From assembly GCA_019137255.1 (NCBI GenBank), contig WPDH01000272.1, positions 248,001 to 312,000 on the forward strand: DNA of 64,000 nt, in the 5' to 3' direction. Below, piece after piece: positions 22,832 to 33,956 of this stretch. The notes under the pieces are model-generated. The model was not told the origin of the DNA. It saw nothing but the letters and a program-made list of their open reading frames with translations, and made no database searches. Made by a program: the position numbers and the translations under genes. Numbering within the stretch: the first letter of the stretch is position 1; every line of letters begins with the position of its first letter. This stretch comes from Corinectria fuckeliana. Lineage: Eukaryota > Ascomycota > Sordariomycetes > Hypocreales > Nectriaceae.

Positions 22832-23968
22832 CTAGATCAAAGGCACAACTCCATTTCCCTTGTCTGCCCAAACCTTCTTCGTCAACTCCATCAGGCGGTC
22901 ACCGAGAGCCTCGTCCTGAGACATCTTGCTTCCGGCCTCCGGGACTGCAGGCGCGCATATGTACTGGCCGCCCTCGTCTGTTTTCGTTGCTGCAAATACA
23001 GCGCTCACGGCCCCTTCAAATTGATCCTTTTTGAAAGGTTCCATCCCGATAGACATGGCGTAGCCGCCTAGAGGGAACCTAGACAGTTTGAGTAAGCTCA
23101 AGTAGACACGGTCACATGGATGAGGGGAAAAGCTTACGCCTCGTGGATGTCCACCTTGCTTGCCTTGGTACTGACGAAGCCGGGATGCGTCGCGTTCATA
23201 AGCAAGTTGGGGTTTCCGGCCTGGGTGACGTTTCTGTTGAAGTACCGGGCGTAAAGAATGGCCGCCAGCTTACTCCGTCCGTACTGAGCGTTGGCGCCCA
23301 AGTCCTGATTCAGCTCCTCCAAACTCTCGAATTTGGTGTCTGATGGCGCCGCCTGGTGCGAATTACTCGCAGCGTTGACAATACGCACCACCGAGCCCTT
23401 GGAAGCCGTCTTCTTCAACAGCGGCAACAAATGCGATGTCAAGATAACGTGGCCGAAATGGTTCACGGCCATGTGACGATCAAGGCCGTAGTCGGTAAGC
23501 TGATAGGTCATGATACCGCGGGCGGCATTATTCACGAGGATGTCGAGGCGGTCTGTCGAGTTCTTGATCTTGTCCGCAACTTCTGTAACCTGCTTCCAGT
23601 TTGAGAGGTCGCACTGAAACCACTCGGTGTTGTCGGCAAAGCTCTTTCCAAGGTCCTTTGCGATGGCATCTTTGGCGCCTTTGACGACTTCTTCGGACAC
23701 GGACAAGACGTAAAGCTTCGAGATGTTGTGCTTCAAGAGAGTGTGGCTGATGCCATATCCGATTCCTTCGCTTCCGCCAGTGACAATGCCCACTTTGCCT
23801 GTGAGGTTGGGGGTCTCCTGGAGAACAAATTGGTTAGTGCCCAAACTCGCTGCCGCACCGCCAAAGTTCTCGGCGATGGTGTTCTTCAAAGATCAGTAAA
23901 TATACCATTCAATCACCAGGATAAAAATGAATCAAACATACCTTGACTGCGTTGATTGCTGAACTCAT
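22832..23968 (-). CDS. Short-chain dehydrogenase/reductase
   Basis: This is an NAD(P)-dependent oxidoreductase of 339 aa. Exons (minus) are 23968-23942 (nine codons, MSSAINAVK), 23883-23138 and 23078-22832. Introns are 23884-23941 (acceptor TTTGAAG) and 23079-23137. It shows the Rossmann motif TGGSEGIG, the NNAARG motif, an asparagine-containing NHFGH segment, and the catalytic Ser (NAASNS) and YGRSK. The extended length and C-terminal part resemble retinol-dehydrogenase/WWOX-type SDRs rather than classical 250-aa enzymes. The substrate is unknown. It stands alone between intergenic stretches and has no obvious operon-like partners. Confidence 0.88.
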
Positions 23969-24730
23969 GATGATAATTTGATGTAGTCTGTCTATAGGAT
24001 GTATGAGTCTGTGCACTTGATGCGAATCTACGATGAGTCTACATGGTATCTCAATTGCAAGGGATGAGCCAAGTTTTGATGATCCATTCAGCAGAAACAA
24101 TACTAGCGCTCTCGTGGTATCTATGACGCGTGCTCACGGGTTGATGCTTTTCAGCCACTACTTTTCAACTCAGAATGCTAAGTTGTCTTAAGCATAGAAG
24201 GTGGCTGCAGTCTCCACCAGGCTCAATGATTCATCAGCTCGACGTATTTACTGATGTGGGGGTCATATCGGGCAGTAGAACGAAACAAATCTTGCTTACC
24301 ACGATCAATTGTTACCAAAATAGGAGATGGAATTTCAGGGCACTGGCCGATTGGGATGTATTTGTGTAAGCAAAGTCTCGTCATGGCTGCTCTGACTGCG
24401 TTGACTCGACCTGGAGCTGAAAGTCCTGGTCTAAATGGACCGACTATGACGATCTTCCTTTCTGCAGTGACTCGGTGACTCATTGCTTCGACAGAACAGA
24501 AGCAAATTGGATCAAAGAAGCGACCTGAAGTCCGGGCATGCTTGATCCTAAGCCTCTTTGTCGAGATCCTGTAGAGAGTCTTATTATAGACATTGGCATC
24601 TGAAGAGTACCGGTTCCATATCGCTGAGGGTACCAAGTGGAGGTCGATCGCATAAAGGAGGTTATAAAAAGGCTTGAAAATGGATGGTGGCTGTCTTTTT
24701 CGTTAACCCTACGATACAAAGCAATCAATC
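23969..24730. other. Intergenic, nothing recognised
   Basis: About 760 bp upstream of the SDR gene and downstream of the SYLF gene. A 137-codon minus ORF (24223-24636) has no domain or start context and I do not support it. Confidence 0.45.
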
Positions 24731-26411
24731 CTAAATATCCTTTCTTTCGCCATCCGTCAGACTAACTTCCTCAAACTTGGAACTCGTAGGTGGCAACTCT
24801 CTAGGCGGCAGTGGTGGTGGTGGCGGTAAGACATTGACCAAGACAGTCGTACTGCTAGAAACTCCAATGATGTTCTCATCAATGGCTGGTGGGGAGTCAA
24901 GCTGCTTGATAAAGTCCTCGTGTCGACTGGTCTCACGCTCATCGGAGCTCCCTGAATCACCATTCGTGTTATTGTAAGGACTGTCTCTAACGGTTGTATA
25001 GTCGATTTCGGCAACGTCTTCGTAGACGCTTTCTGGTGACATCTTTCGAGAGTTTAGGCTGTCGGGGGTAAAGCTTTCGATGGGTGTTATGATAACAGGG
25101 TCTGTCTGTGTTGCAGCCTCGGTAGTTGAGTATGGTTGGCCTGGGCTCCGTCTCCGGTGGGAAATAATGGCGGAGGAATAGCTGTTGCGATTGCTCCCCG
25201 CTGCAGATGTATCCAGGCTCCTTCGGTAGAACTTGTTGTAGATGGGACTCGTAGGGCTGGGGTTGTACTCGAACTGCTGACTTGAAGGTCTTGAGCGAGT
25301 CTCGGCGTCGCGAATCTCGAATCCTTCCTTCTCCAAAGCATGGACACCAAACGGATCCGGATCATCGGGATCGGGGACTCCAAATAGCTTTCCATCGCCA
25401 GGTGCTTCAACGCTGACATCACCTGGCGCCGGCTGCCCATCTAGCTCGTCCATGAGTTCTTCGTCGACGTCGGTCCTACCTTCTGCAGCCTTGATCGTCT
25501 CCATCAACATCTTGATCTCTGGCGGTGGGTGGCGCGCTTTGCCAGCCAGGATATCGGCGACACCTATCGTCTCTCGGTAGAAACGAGCATTTTCGTCGGT
25601 CCGTTCGATGATGACGGTGCCGTCAACCTGGACGCCCGCGTAGAAACCCCGGGATTTGAGGTAGGTGAACACCGGCTTGTTCACTTGCTTCCATTTGCCG
25701 TCATTCTCCAAAACCCCGCCGACTCCGACAGGGCCGGCGACTGCGCTGATCTCGCCGCCCAGTGTCGCTCGGATCTTGGTGAAGGCGTGGAGCGCCTTGC
25801 GGTTGTTGATGACGACGACGCAGTCGTAGATGTCCACGCCGACGAGAAACCCCAGGCCGGCCGTGTGCAGCAGGATGCCGGAGGGAGGAGACCACGATCC
25901 GTCGTCTTTGCGCGCAACCAGCACGCCGGAACCGCCGGCTCCGGAAACCCACAGGCCAGTGCGCATCGTGGTGAAGATGGCGAGGCCAACGGCGTTTTCT
26001 ATCACCTTTTGCGGGATCTTTTTGAGGACGCGCTGTTTCTTCTTTGGACCATCCTGGATGGTCGGCGTGTCCCCTTCTGACTCGGTGTAGAACCCGTCCT
26101 CTGGCGCCATTGTCAGTCGCGAATTCGGTACATCATGATATCACGAACAATCCAGGACGGGGCTAGGGAATTAAATAAAAATAAAAAGTGAAAAGGCCGG
26201 ACTTACTGCAGAATGACCTCAGAATCCTAGCCGCCTTGTCGCTTTCCTTGTCCAGCGTCGTAGGCCAGAATGCTTCGCTGCCAATGCGGTTGGTGAGTCG
26301 GTTCACCGGCGCCCCAAGCTTATCGGCCCATCCCCAGACTTTATCGAAGCCTCTCTTGCTCTGGGTCTTGGTCGTGTCCCAGGAGGGCAGCTTTGCCGTG
26401 ACTTTTTGCAT
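24731..26411 (-). CDS. SYLF-domain (Ysc84/SH3YL1-like) lipid-binding protein
   Basis: Exons (minus) 26411-26207 and 26100-24731 give 524 aa, and the 106-bp intron 26101-26206 joins AARILRSFCKDGFYTESEG in frame. The N-terminal half is a SYLF domain (IPQKVIENAVGLAIFTTMRTG, GSWSPPSGI, YDCVVVINN, GGEISAVAGPVGVG), which binds phosphoinositides and bundles actin in yeast Ysc84-type proteins. The C-terminal half is acidic, Ser/Pro-rich and probably disordered. It ends with a proline run (PPPPPLPPRELPP) that could bind an SH3 domain. The usual Ysc84 SH3 domain is absent, as in many filamentous-fungal paralogues. The inferred role is endocytosis or cortical actin organisation. Confidence 0.9.
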
Positions 26412-26613
26412 CTCGACGGAATAGCACTGGAGAGGCGGCAGAAGCAGTTTAGCGATGGAGGCAGAAAGTGAGGGTTTTGATGATGATGAGTGTTGCGTGG
26501 CATGGCCGACGTCATCCCGCTTTAAACCAAGCTACCTCTTAGACTTCCGCTCGTTCCGAAATATTGCCACCAGGCTTACGCACCCTCACGAATTCATAAT
26601 CGCCAACAGATAT

Positions 26614-28170
26614 TTAAGATTCAGACTGTCTACACAGTTCCTTGGCCACCGCTCGGCCTGCCCTCCGGCCAAAGACAGCTCCAGATGTAAGACCACTGCC
26701 TCCAGGGTAGTTCTGGTAGAACAGGCCACCCATCATTTCACCAACGCAGTACAGACCAGGGATGTGAACATCAGTCGCACCGATGAGTTGAGCGGTGGTA
26801 GGATCGACCTTGAGACCACCAAAGGTAAAGGTGATGCCGCAGGTCACCTTGACGGCCACAAAGGGTCCTTTATCAAGCGGAAGCGCCCAGTTGGACTTGG
26901 CTAGAGCGAGCTGCTTGGTTGATGACTGCGTCGACAAGCCGTCCTTGCATGATGGATCCCACCTGACGCCAGGGTTCTCACGGCGATGGGCATACACGGC
27001 CTGGTTGTACTCGTCCAAGCTGCGCGCAAATTCGTCACGGGCGCGAAGACCGCGATCGGCGCATTCTTCGGCAAGCCCTTCAACGGTGTCCGCAGTGATG
27101 CGCTCCACACGTTCAGGGCGGTACTCCTCAGACCGGAGCCAGCTCGACGTCCGCGCGTCGTAGACCTGGAAGACGATGTGCTCCGGCTGGGCGAGGATGG
27201 CCCGGCCAAACTTGGCGTATGTGTAGTTGCGTATATCCTCACCCTCGTCGACGAAGCGTTGGCCATCGATGTTGAACATGAGACCGAGAGGGTATCCCGA
27301 CTTTGTGTATTCGTTGGATGCCAAGCGATCGCCGCTGTCGGGGTTTGCGTTGGCGTCCCAGGTTGTGGCGTGGCAGCCGGACCAGTCGCCAGTTGGCTGA
27401 GCGTCGAGCTCGCGCATCGCCAGCTGCAGAACATCACCGGTGTTGTAGGGAGTTCCGCGGACCATGGCCATTTCCCAATCGGGGCCGAGGTACTGGCTAC
27501 GCATGTGGGGGTTCGACTCGAAGCCGCCAGCTGCCAGAATGATGGCGCCGGCCTTGACAGTCTTCTCCTGGCCATCTACCAAGAGCCTTGCCACCAGACC
27601 GCCGCTGGAGTCTCGCTCCACGCCGACGAGAGATGTTGACCATGAGAAATGGACTGCCTTCTTCTCAGCTGCAGCAATATGGTTTTTGATCAGACCTTTG
27701 CCTCCATCCTCCGTTCGGAGACACAGGCCACCCCAAAACTTGATCCTGCCATCCACCTCGTATGCCTGACGATTAAACGACAGTTGGAATCGGACGCCGT
27801 TGCGAGCTAGCCACTTGATGGTGTCGTTCGAATCGTTGATGAGAACCCTTGCGAGCTCACTGTCTGCTCGGCCGCCCGTTACTTCGTTTAGATCCCTGTG
27901 GAAGTCCTGCTCAGTGTATGGATCCAAATCAGTCTTCGAGGCTTGGTCCTTGTCGACGTTATTAACAAGTGGGAGGATGTCGTCAAGACCACCGTGGGCA
28001 CATCGGTAGGCGCCGGCAGTGAAATACGTGTTCCCGCCTACCCAATCCTCCGGGCACTTGTCAATTAGCAGAACGCTGTTTGCGCCAGACTCGGCCGCGG
28101 ACACGGCAGCGGAAAAGCCGGCGTTTCCGCTGCCGACGACTAATACTCCAACTTTAGAGGGAAGAGACAT
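26614..28170 (-). CDS. FAD-dependent oxidoreductase, fumarate reductase/TcuA-like
   Basis: A single-exon flavoprotein of 518 aa. The N-terminal dinucleotide fold VLVVGSGNAGFSAAVSAAESG binds FAD, and AGAIILAAGGFESNP and the C-terminal GLYCVGEMMGGLFYQNYPGGSGLTSG complete the FAD_binding_2 pattern shared by fumarate reductases, 3-ketosteroid dehydrogenases and tricarballylate dehydrogenase (TcuA). Overall layout, length and the lack of a secretion or mitochondrial presequence fit a soluble TcuA-like enzyme. The true substrate is not known. It lies 202 bp from, and in the same direction as, the SYLF gene, with no functional link evident. Confidence 0.88.
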   Translation of the reverse strand: MSLPSKVGVLVVGSGNAGFSAAVSAAESGANSVLLIDKCPEDWVGGNTYFTAGAYRCAHGGLDDILPLVNNVDKDQASKTDLDPYTEQDFHRDLNEVTGGRADSELARVLINDSNDTIKWLARNGVRFQLSFNRQAYEVDGRIKFWGGLCLRTEDGGKGLIKNHIAAAEKKAVHFSWSTSLVGVERDSSGGLVARLLVDGQEKTVKAGAIILAAGGFESNPHMRSQYLGPDWEMAMVRGTPYNTGDVLQLAMRELDAQPTGDWSGCHATTWDANANPDSGDRLASNEYTKSGYPLGLMFNIDGQRFVDEGEDIRNYTYAKFGRAILAQPEHIVFQVYDARTSSWLRSEEYRPERVERITADTVEGLAEECADRGLRARDEFARSLDEYNQAVYAHRRENPGVRWDPSCKDGLSTQSSTKQLALAKSNWALPLDKGPFVAVKVTCGITFTFGGLKVDPTTAQLIGATDVHIPGLYCVGEMMGGLFYQNYPGGSGLTSGAVFGRRAGRAVAKELCRQSES

Positions 28171-28976
28171 AACTATAGGCAGAGACGATGTGCTTGTCGG
28201 TGGTTAGGTGCGGAGCTTCAGCTTGAGTAGACAGGGTTCCGACCGAACTGACAGCATTGTTGCAGACGGGGCTTCTTTGATCCGACATGTCGTAACCCCT
28301 CCACTCTTCAAAGACAAGACGAAAGTAGCCCCTTGGTGATCATTTATTTGCCCTGTTTCTTTACCTAGTACGCAATATCCTAAGTTCTACGCCTCTATAT
28401 GATCTAGGCTGGGTAGTTCGACTTAGAATCTGACTCTCGGACTTGATCAGGGTTGGCAACAACACTATTAGTACTTTTACCAACCAATGAATATTCATAC
28501 TATCTGAGTAGTAGCTAGTATTAGTATGAGTGTTGGTATAATTGCAGTCAGCTTGCCCGCCTCCAGATATTATGGTCACATTCGGTGGTTGCCTCGTCCG
28601 GCGCTGCCGTCGCAGCGAGATGCACGGTCAACATTTACATATGCAAATGAAGTTCTCGAGCCCAACACACCCGCGTGTGACGCCATTGACCCCGCCGTCA
28701 GCCCGCCCCAAATATGTCTAGAGGCTTCCAATGGACCTTTGGGAATTGAAGTGTGCTTTTGAATTGAGCCGCCTGTCAGGCAGCAGCGGTAGACACCTAA
28801 ATACCTAATATACGCAAAGCGTACTGGCCTGATTCAAATATCTTGGGAATGTTGCATTCCCATCACGCACTAGCTTACTACGTACGCACCTTCGCAGCTC
28901 AGGCCTCGATTGATTTTGTCCTTTATCTATCTGCTCATCGTTCCTGAAACCAATCCCTTTTGACATACTCGGCCCC
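28171..28976. other. Intergenic, nothing recognised
   Basis: About 800 bp between two divergent loci, containing a CTAGTATTAGTA-rich stretch near 28500. No gene was seen. Confidence 0.45.
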
Positions 28977-29450
28977 ATGGCGCGAAACGAAACGCTCTGC
29001 GAAAAATGCACGCCCATGTTCCAGAGCCGCGAGTGGGGTCCGCACCACCCAGATCTCACGTCCATAGCCAACGCAGCAGCAAGCGGCTGTTATATATGCG
29101 AGCCCCTAATGCGTTGGCTTCTTACGATCGCGGGCGACCCGCGAAACTGCATGGCCGAGCCATCGAGTTATCGCGTCTACCCAGGGAACAGCCAGAACGC
29201 GACGGCGCAAATCCTCGTTGACCTAACGATCCTCAAAGGTGGGGGAAAGACCGGAATCAGTAGAGGGTTCTTGGTCTTCCCCAAATCGACGCTGGCAGCA
29301 GACCTCAGCATCAGGCATAGGAAGGAGACCCTTCCACTCTCGCAAGCCGTTAAGACTGCTCAGAAGTGGTTGGGCGACTGCTTGACCGGGCATGAGCAGT
29401 ATAAGAAGAAACTGCAATCTAGCTCATACCCTACGCGACTACTGGAGTGA
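28977..29450 (+). pseudogene. N-terminal fragment of a HET-domain protein
   Basis: A 157-codon frame starts in good context (CCCCATGGCG) with a cysteine pair (CEKCTPMF), then HPDLTSIANAAASGCYICEPL, and ends with KTAQKWLGDCLTGHEQYKKK and SSYPTRLLE-stop. This is the usual lead-in of fungal heterokaryon-incompatibility proteins, in which YPTRLL- is directly followed by the HET domain itself. The HET domain is missing here. The next sequence belongs to a NACHT-type protein, so the gene was cut short or recombined. Confidence 0.6.
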
Positions 29451-29462
29451 AGAGAGTCGACA

Positions 29463-32400
29463 ATGCAGCAAGCCGTCAAGCCTAATCAGGCTAACGGCGG
29501 CTACCTGACAGCCTTTTCGCCTTGTTTCAAGCCCAAGTCCAAGGCTCGCTCTCGTGTTCCAAGTCCTTCTCCAAGTCAGTCGGTTAGTATTGAGGCTTCA
29601 TCATCAGCCATCGTTGCTTCACAGGTAGCCACAACGCCTGTTTTAGCAACAACGTCGACCGACACCAAAGGCGCTACCTCCAGCCAAAATGGACGTCTGT
29701 TGACCTCATCTGGGGAGTCCGAGCTCTGGCTCGAGGCTTTGAAGAAGACCGACGAGCAGACCCAGACGTTGGTTAAGAAATTCCTGAATCAGTCGGATGA
29801 TAAAGTGCAGGTGGACGGACTAGTGAACATCATCTAAAAAAGAGAGATGGATTTCAAGAAAAAACCCCTAATGATCACAGTTTGGGACCGCAAGATCATC
29901 TGGAGGGATTATGCAAGCCGGGTGGTGGGTTGGATGACCGACATTGGAAATATTGCCATCCCCTTTGCTCACATGTCAACAAAAGACCTGCAGGGAGCTC
30001 TAGTCGATGCATATCAAAAGGCTCTTGAGCTTCTAGCCCATGCAGCCGACCAACTCATAACCGGAGGTGGAACCCGTTTCCTTCGTGCTCTTGGGAATCC
30101 TGGAGAAGGAGAAGGACTGGTCCAGGACTTGTTCAAGTCCGAGCAGAGTCTAGGACTCGCAGCGAAAGCCTGCGAGGCAGAGCAGAGGCAGATGGAAAAC
30201 GTCAAGAACCGGGAGCTTCTTCGACGTCTGAACGAGCCACTGCGGTGCATCAATCAAGGTGTAGGTAAGATGCTCGAGCAGATGGAAGAAACCGCGCTCC
30301 TCGAGGCATTGTATTTCATCAGCAGTATCAATGTCGGTGATTAGCACCAGAACAGGGTTAAACGGAGAACTTAAGGCACCTGCGAATGGCTGTTAGAGCA
30401 CAAGGAGTTTCTACGCTGGGAGGATTCAACCTCTTCCTGAATTCTTTGGCTTAACGGTAAAGGTTAGCCTGAACCATTCTCTTTAGTGATGCTTCTTTCT
30501 GGCAATCTTCAAGTCGACGCCGGGAAATCCACCCTCACTTCTAAGGTGATTGATCGCTACCGCATCGATGCCAAGGAAGAAGGGTCGGCGGTTGACGAGG
30601 CCTTTGCCTTCTTCTACTGCAGCAAGAGTGATATGGACATCCGAGACGATCTACTTATACACACCTTTAGAAGTTACGTTCGACAGTTAGCAACAGTTCT
30701 ACATTCTCGGACCAAGATGGAAACCGGTCTCATCAAGCTCTGCCAAGCCATGCAGAAAAACAGTCAAAGGTCCACGGTTGCAGATTGCAGATTGCCAAGA
30801 GAGAATATGCGAGCTTGTCAATATCTTCCCACACACCACATTGGTTCTGGTTACCCTAGATGAATGCGACAGACATACCAGAAAGGCGCTTGTCACCTTC
30901 TTTAGCAACCTTGTTAAGGATTCTTAACGTCTGATTAGGGTGTTTATTTCAAGCCGGGACGAGGACCAAATTCGTAATCTTTTTCCTGCCCAGAATGTCA
31001 TGAGAATTGGGATCGGCAGCGACAATCAGACGGACATCGAAAAATTCATCAGAGAACAGATGATGGAGATCGGCGACGACTGGTCACAGAATATCAAAAC
31101 AGAAGTCGACGAAAGACTGCGCAACGGCAGGAACGGAATGTATAGCTTCCACTCTCTGATCATTAACTCCGCTTGTGCACTCGCTTACACTTATATAGGT
31201 TCAGATGGACTTATCTGCAGATGGAGCAGCTCAAGTGCCTCACCTTCGATGTGGCCATCGTCGAAAGCCTGGGCAAACTTCCAGAAGATCTCACAGCAGC
31301 ATACAATGAGCTTTACGATATCAATAAGGGTCACGATCAAGTTCTCTCGCAGCGAGCCGTCAGATGGATTATGCATGCGTACGATCCACTGTCAATCAAG
31401 GAACTTCTCTCGGCAATTCGAGTCCAAGTAGGGATGAATGATAAGGGCGTTCAGTGCCTGGAACTGTCACAACCATTGAGCGAGTCAAGATTCGAGGCCA
31501 TCTGCCGCCATCTGATTGTGAAGGATTCCCGACGAGACACTTGGAAGTTCGCCCACGCATCAGTCGCAGAATAATTTGAAGACAAGCATCGAGACTGGAC
31601 GGGAAGCGTTGCTCAGATTGAACTTGCTAAGATATCACTCATAGTTCTCATTAACGGGTACTCTGAGTTGTTCCTCCTGGATGGCAACATGGAGTATAAT
31701 GCTTTTCTACGAGCCATAGGAGAAAAAGTTGAGTCTCCGAACCCGGAAGGTCTTCTATCCTACACGGAAAAATTATGGGTGGATCATGTCCGAGCAACTC
31801 AAACTCGGCCGAATAGGTGCCCAGAAGTATCCCGGCTTCTCAGATGCTTCATGATAGCCGAAGGTGAGCCATTAAACTTAACCCAGGAGTATCAAAAATG
31901 GCATCGAAAACGGCCTGGACGCTATTATGGTTTGAAACCTTCTACTAGGTCTCCATACCCCGTTTTTGACAGATCCATCGAAGACGCAATGTTTGAAATA
32001 TGCACCCTCGACTTGTTTCAAACAGCGAAAGATTGGACAGGCTATAATATTAACCTTACACAGATCAGTCTTCAAAGATGGATTTTCTGGCCGTTGCTGC
32101 AAGGTATGGCCACGATGGACTTTATCGCGATCTCATTAAGATGGGAAGTGACCCAAACCGGATTCTACCTCGTGGCCGAAGCGCATTACACTCTTCTATC
32201 GATTACAAACGACATGCCCGCGTCGAGATGCTCCTCTCAAACGACGCAGATCCAAACCGCATCGCAGACACCCGCCCTCTTTGTTTGGCCACGCAAATAA
32301 ATGCAAAGTCTGTGGAGATTCTTCTCAGATATAAGGCGGACCCAAACCCTTCGTGCCAGAAATGCATTTTCAGCTCCGCATCAGCAGTAGCAGCTTATCG

Positions 32401-32732
32401 CCACTCTCTGGGCTGTGCCAGGCTACTAGTTAGACATGGGGCAGACGTGAATGCTCACCTGAAGCTCGGAGTCTATGGAAGTGTCTTGGCTACTGCTATT
32501 TTTTGGAGGACCTCCCGATTGGCAAGAAGATAGCATGGTGAGATATATTATCGAGGAGGCGAAGGCAGATCCAAGAAAGATGTCCTGGCTTCCGACTGAG
32601 CGACCAAAGCTACATTGCTCGAGTGCCACAAGGGCTTGCATTTCGCAGTATCTTATTCAAGGTAGGCATTTTACCAGGGAAGAACTGTTGTTACGTATTG
32701 GTTATGAGGAAGACGATTTGTCCAAGGAGTAA
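29463..32732 (+). pseudogene. Decayed NACHT-ankyrin (NLR-like) gene
   Basis: Successive plus-strand frames encode one STAND protein in order. First is an N-terminal helical domain (LWLEALKKTDEQTQTL ... KKPLMITVWDRKIIWRDYASRVVGW). A P-loop region follows with a degraded glycine loop (VDAGKSTLTSKVIDRY), then Walker B (TLVLVTLDECDRHTRKAL) and the sensor RVFISSRDEDQI. A linker ending in FAHASVAE and ankyrin repeats (DFLAVAARYGHDGLYRDL, VEILLRYKADPNPS) complete it. In-frame stops occur at 29835 (TAA), about 30440 (TGA), about 30925 (TAA) and 31572 (TAA). Frameshifts occur at 30781-30794, about 32070 and about 32500. Probable true introns are 31139-31199 and one ending just before 30486. By family it would have been an ATP-driven immune or incompatibility receptor. 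Confidence 0.8.
30781..30794 (+). repeat. 7-bp tandem duplication (CAGATTG x 2) that breaks the frame
   Basis: Two adjacent copies of CAGATTG lie inside the NACHT domain. Upstream the frame reads STVADC, and downstream the Walker B frame resumes only if one 7-bp copy is discounted. The duplication is therefore a visible inactivating event. Confidence 0.8.
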
Positions 32733-33956
32733 ACAGTTGCACGAGGTGTTAGTGCGACTTCATTAATGGCGCACTCGGTGGCGGCTTGTTGAAGATGTTT
32801 TCCTGCAGACCAACACGATCTACCTATTTGTATTTTACTCTTTATAGAATTGAAGGCAGTATCCCGTTAAACTGTAGTGTCCGGATCCCGGAGTAGTCGA
32901 AGCGTAACTTCTTGTGCTGTCGCTGAGATACGATCTCGTCTTTGAAGTTAATTTACCAAGCATACTTCATAGCAGCAGTGTTGCATATGCATAACTATAA
33001 AATCGCGAACAGTAATCACCTGGACTTGTGCGGCGTGTCACTTCTGACCCACGTATCTCTTTAGTCCTACATTTATTTCATTGCTAGACTAGGACCGTGT
33101 TTATCTAGCCCCGGGGTTGAATACTTATTAACACTAATACTAGGAGCACTTCTCCTAATCCTAATACTGATTAGTATCAGTATATCTTAGTACAAACAAT
33201 AGCAATGTTCTTGGGATTCTGCCTGGCTTATAAATCTTGTATTGGTCCTTTAGCTCTTTCGCCGCGTCTCAAGAGCCGTGATGACTCAATGGCTTTATGG
33301 AGCTCGTTAACCTCCGGACGATGAGCTGCGGCATAAATAGGTCTTGAATCAGGTTACGATTCGGGGCCGGTATAAACTATGATTGAAATACGCTTCCCCC
33401 ACAAGATCGTTGATAAATACTTTTATTGTTCCTTATATAGAATACCCATTTAATTACTATTTCATGTATCCGACCCTAGCGCAAATCTATGAACCTTGAG
33501 CACGTGGTTTCAGCTGTTTTGCTGGCTACGGTCCCACGTCTTGAACACTGTGAGTGAATGCTTACATTACGCCACCAACAGCCTTAATAGGCGTGGACCT
33601 CTTCCGCGGATAAGATCCAAACCAATGCTGGGAAGTTTATGAGACGACATCTAGCAATGCTAGGGGTTTCTACTGAGCAACGAATTCGCTCAACGAGCTT
33701 TTCCCAGAGAACTGGTGCAGCGAAGTTCAGGAAAGCCACAAGTAACCCTTGTTCGAGAATGTAATACTAGAATATGGTGCGCTATCATCTGCAAGAATCC
33801 ATCCGTGAGTTAATCCCACTCCGTATTCCGTACTCGAGAACCAGCCAAGGGAATATTTCGCTGGCTTCACGCTCCAAGTGTAACCGTCAGTCTGTTCGTA
33901 AAGCTTTTCGTATATCTAGGAAATAATAAAAACAAGAGAAAAAGCCCGCCTAAGGT
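32733..33956. other. 1.2 kb intergenic region, nothing recognised
   Basis: AT-rich space between two convergent NLR-like loci, with a short TAATACTGATTAGTATCAG near-palindrome around 33165. No gene was seen. Confidence 0.45.

Noticed and set aside
24223..24636. Minus-strand 137-codon ORF upstream of the SDR gene
   Set aside because: No start context, domain or codon bias, and no neighbouring exon.
25529..26080. Plus-strand 183-codon ORF
   Set aside because: Antisense to the SYLF domain, which is strongly supported by motifs.
26986..27639. Plus-strand 217-codon ORF and a second minus frame at 26901-27575
   Set aside because: Shadows of the single-exon flavoprotein.
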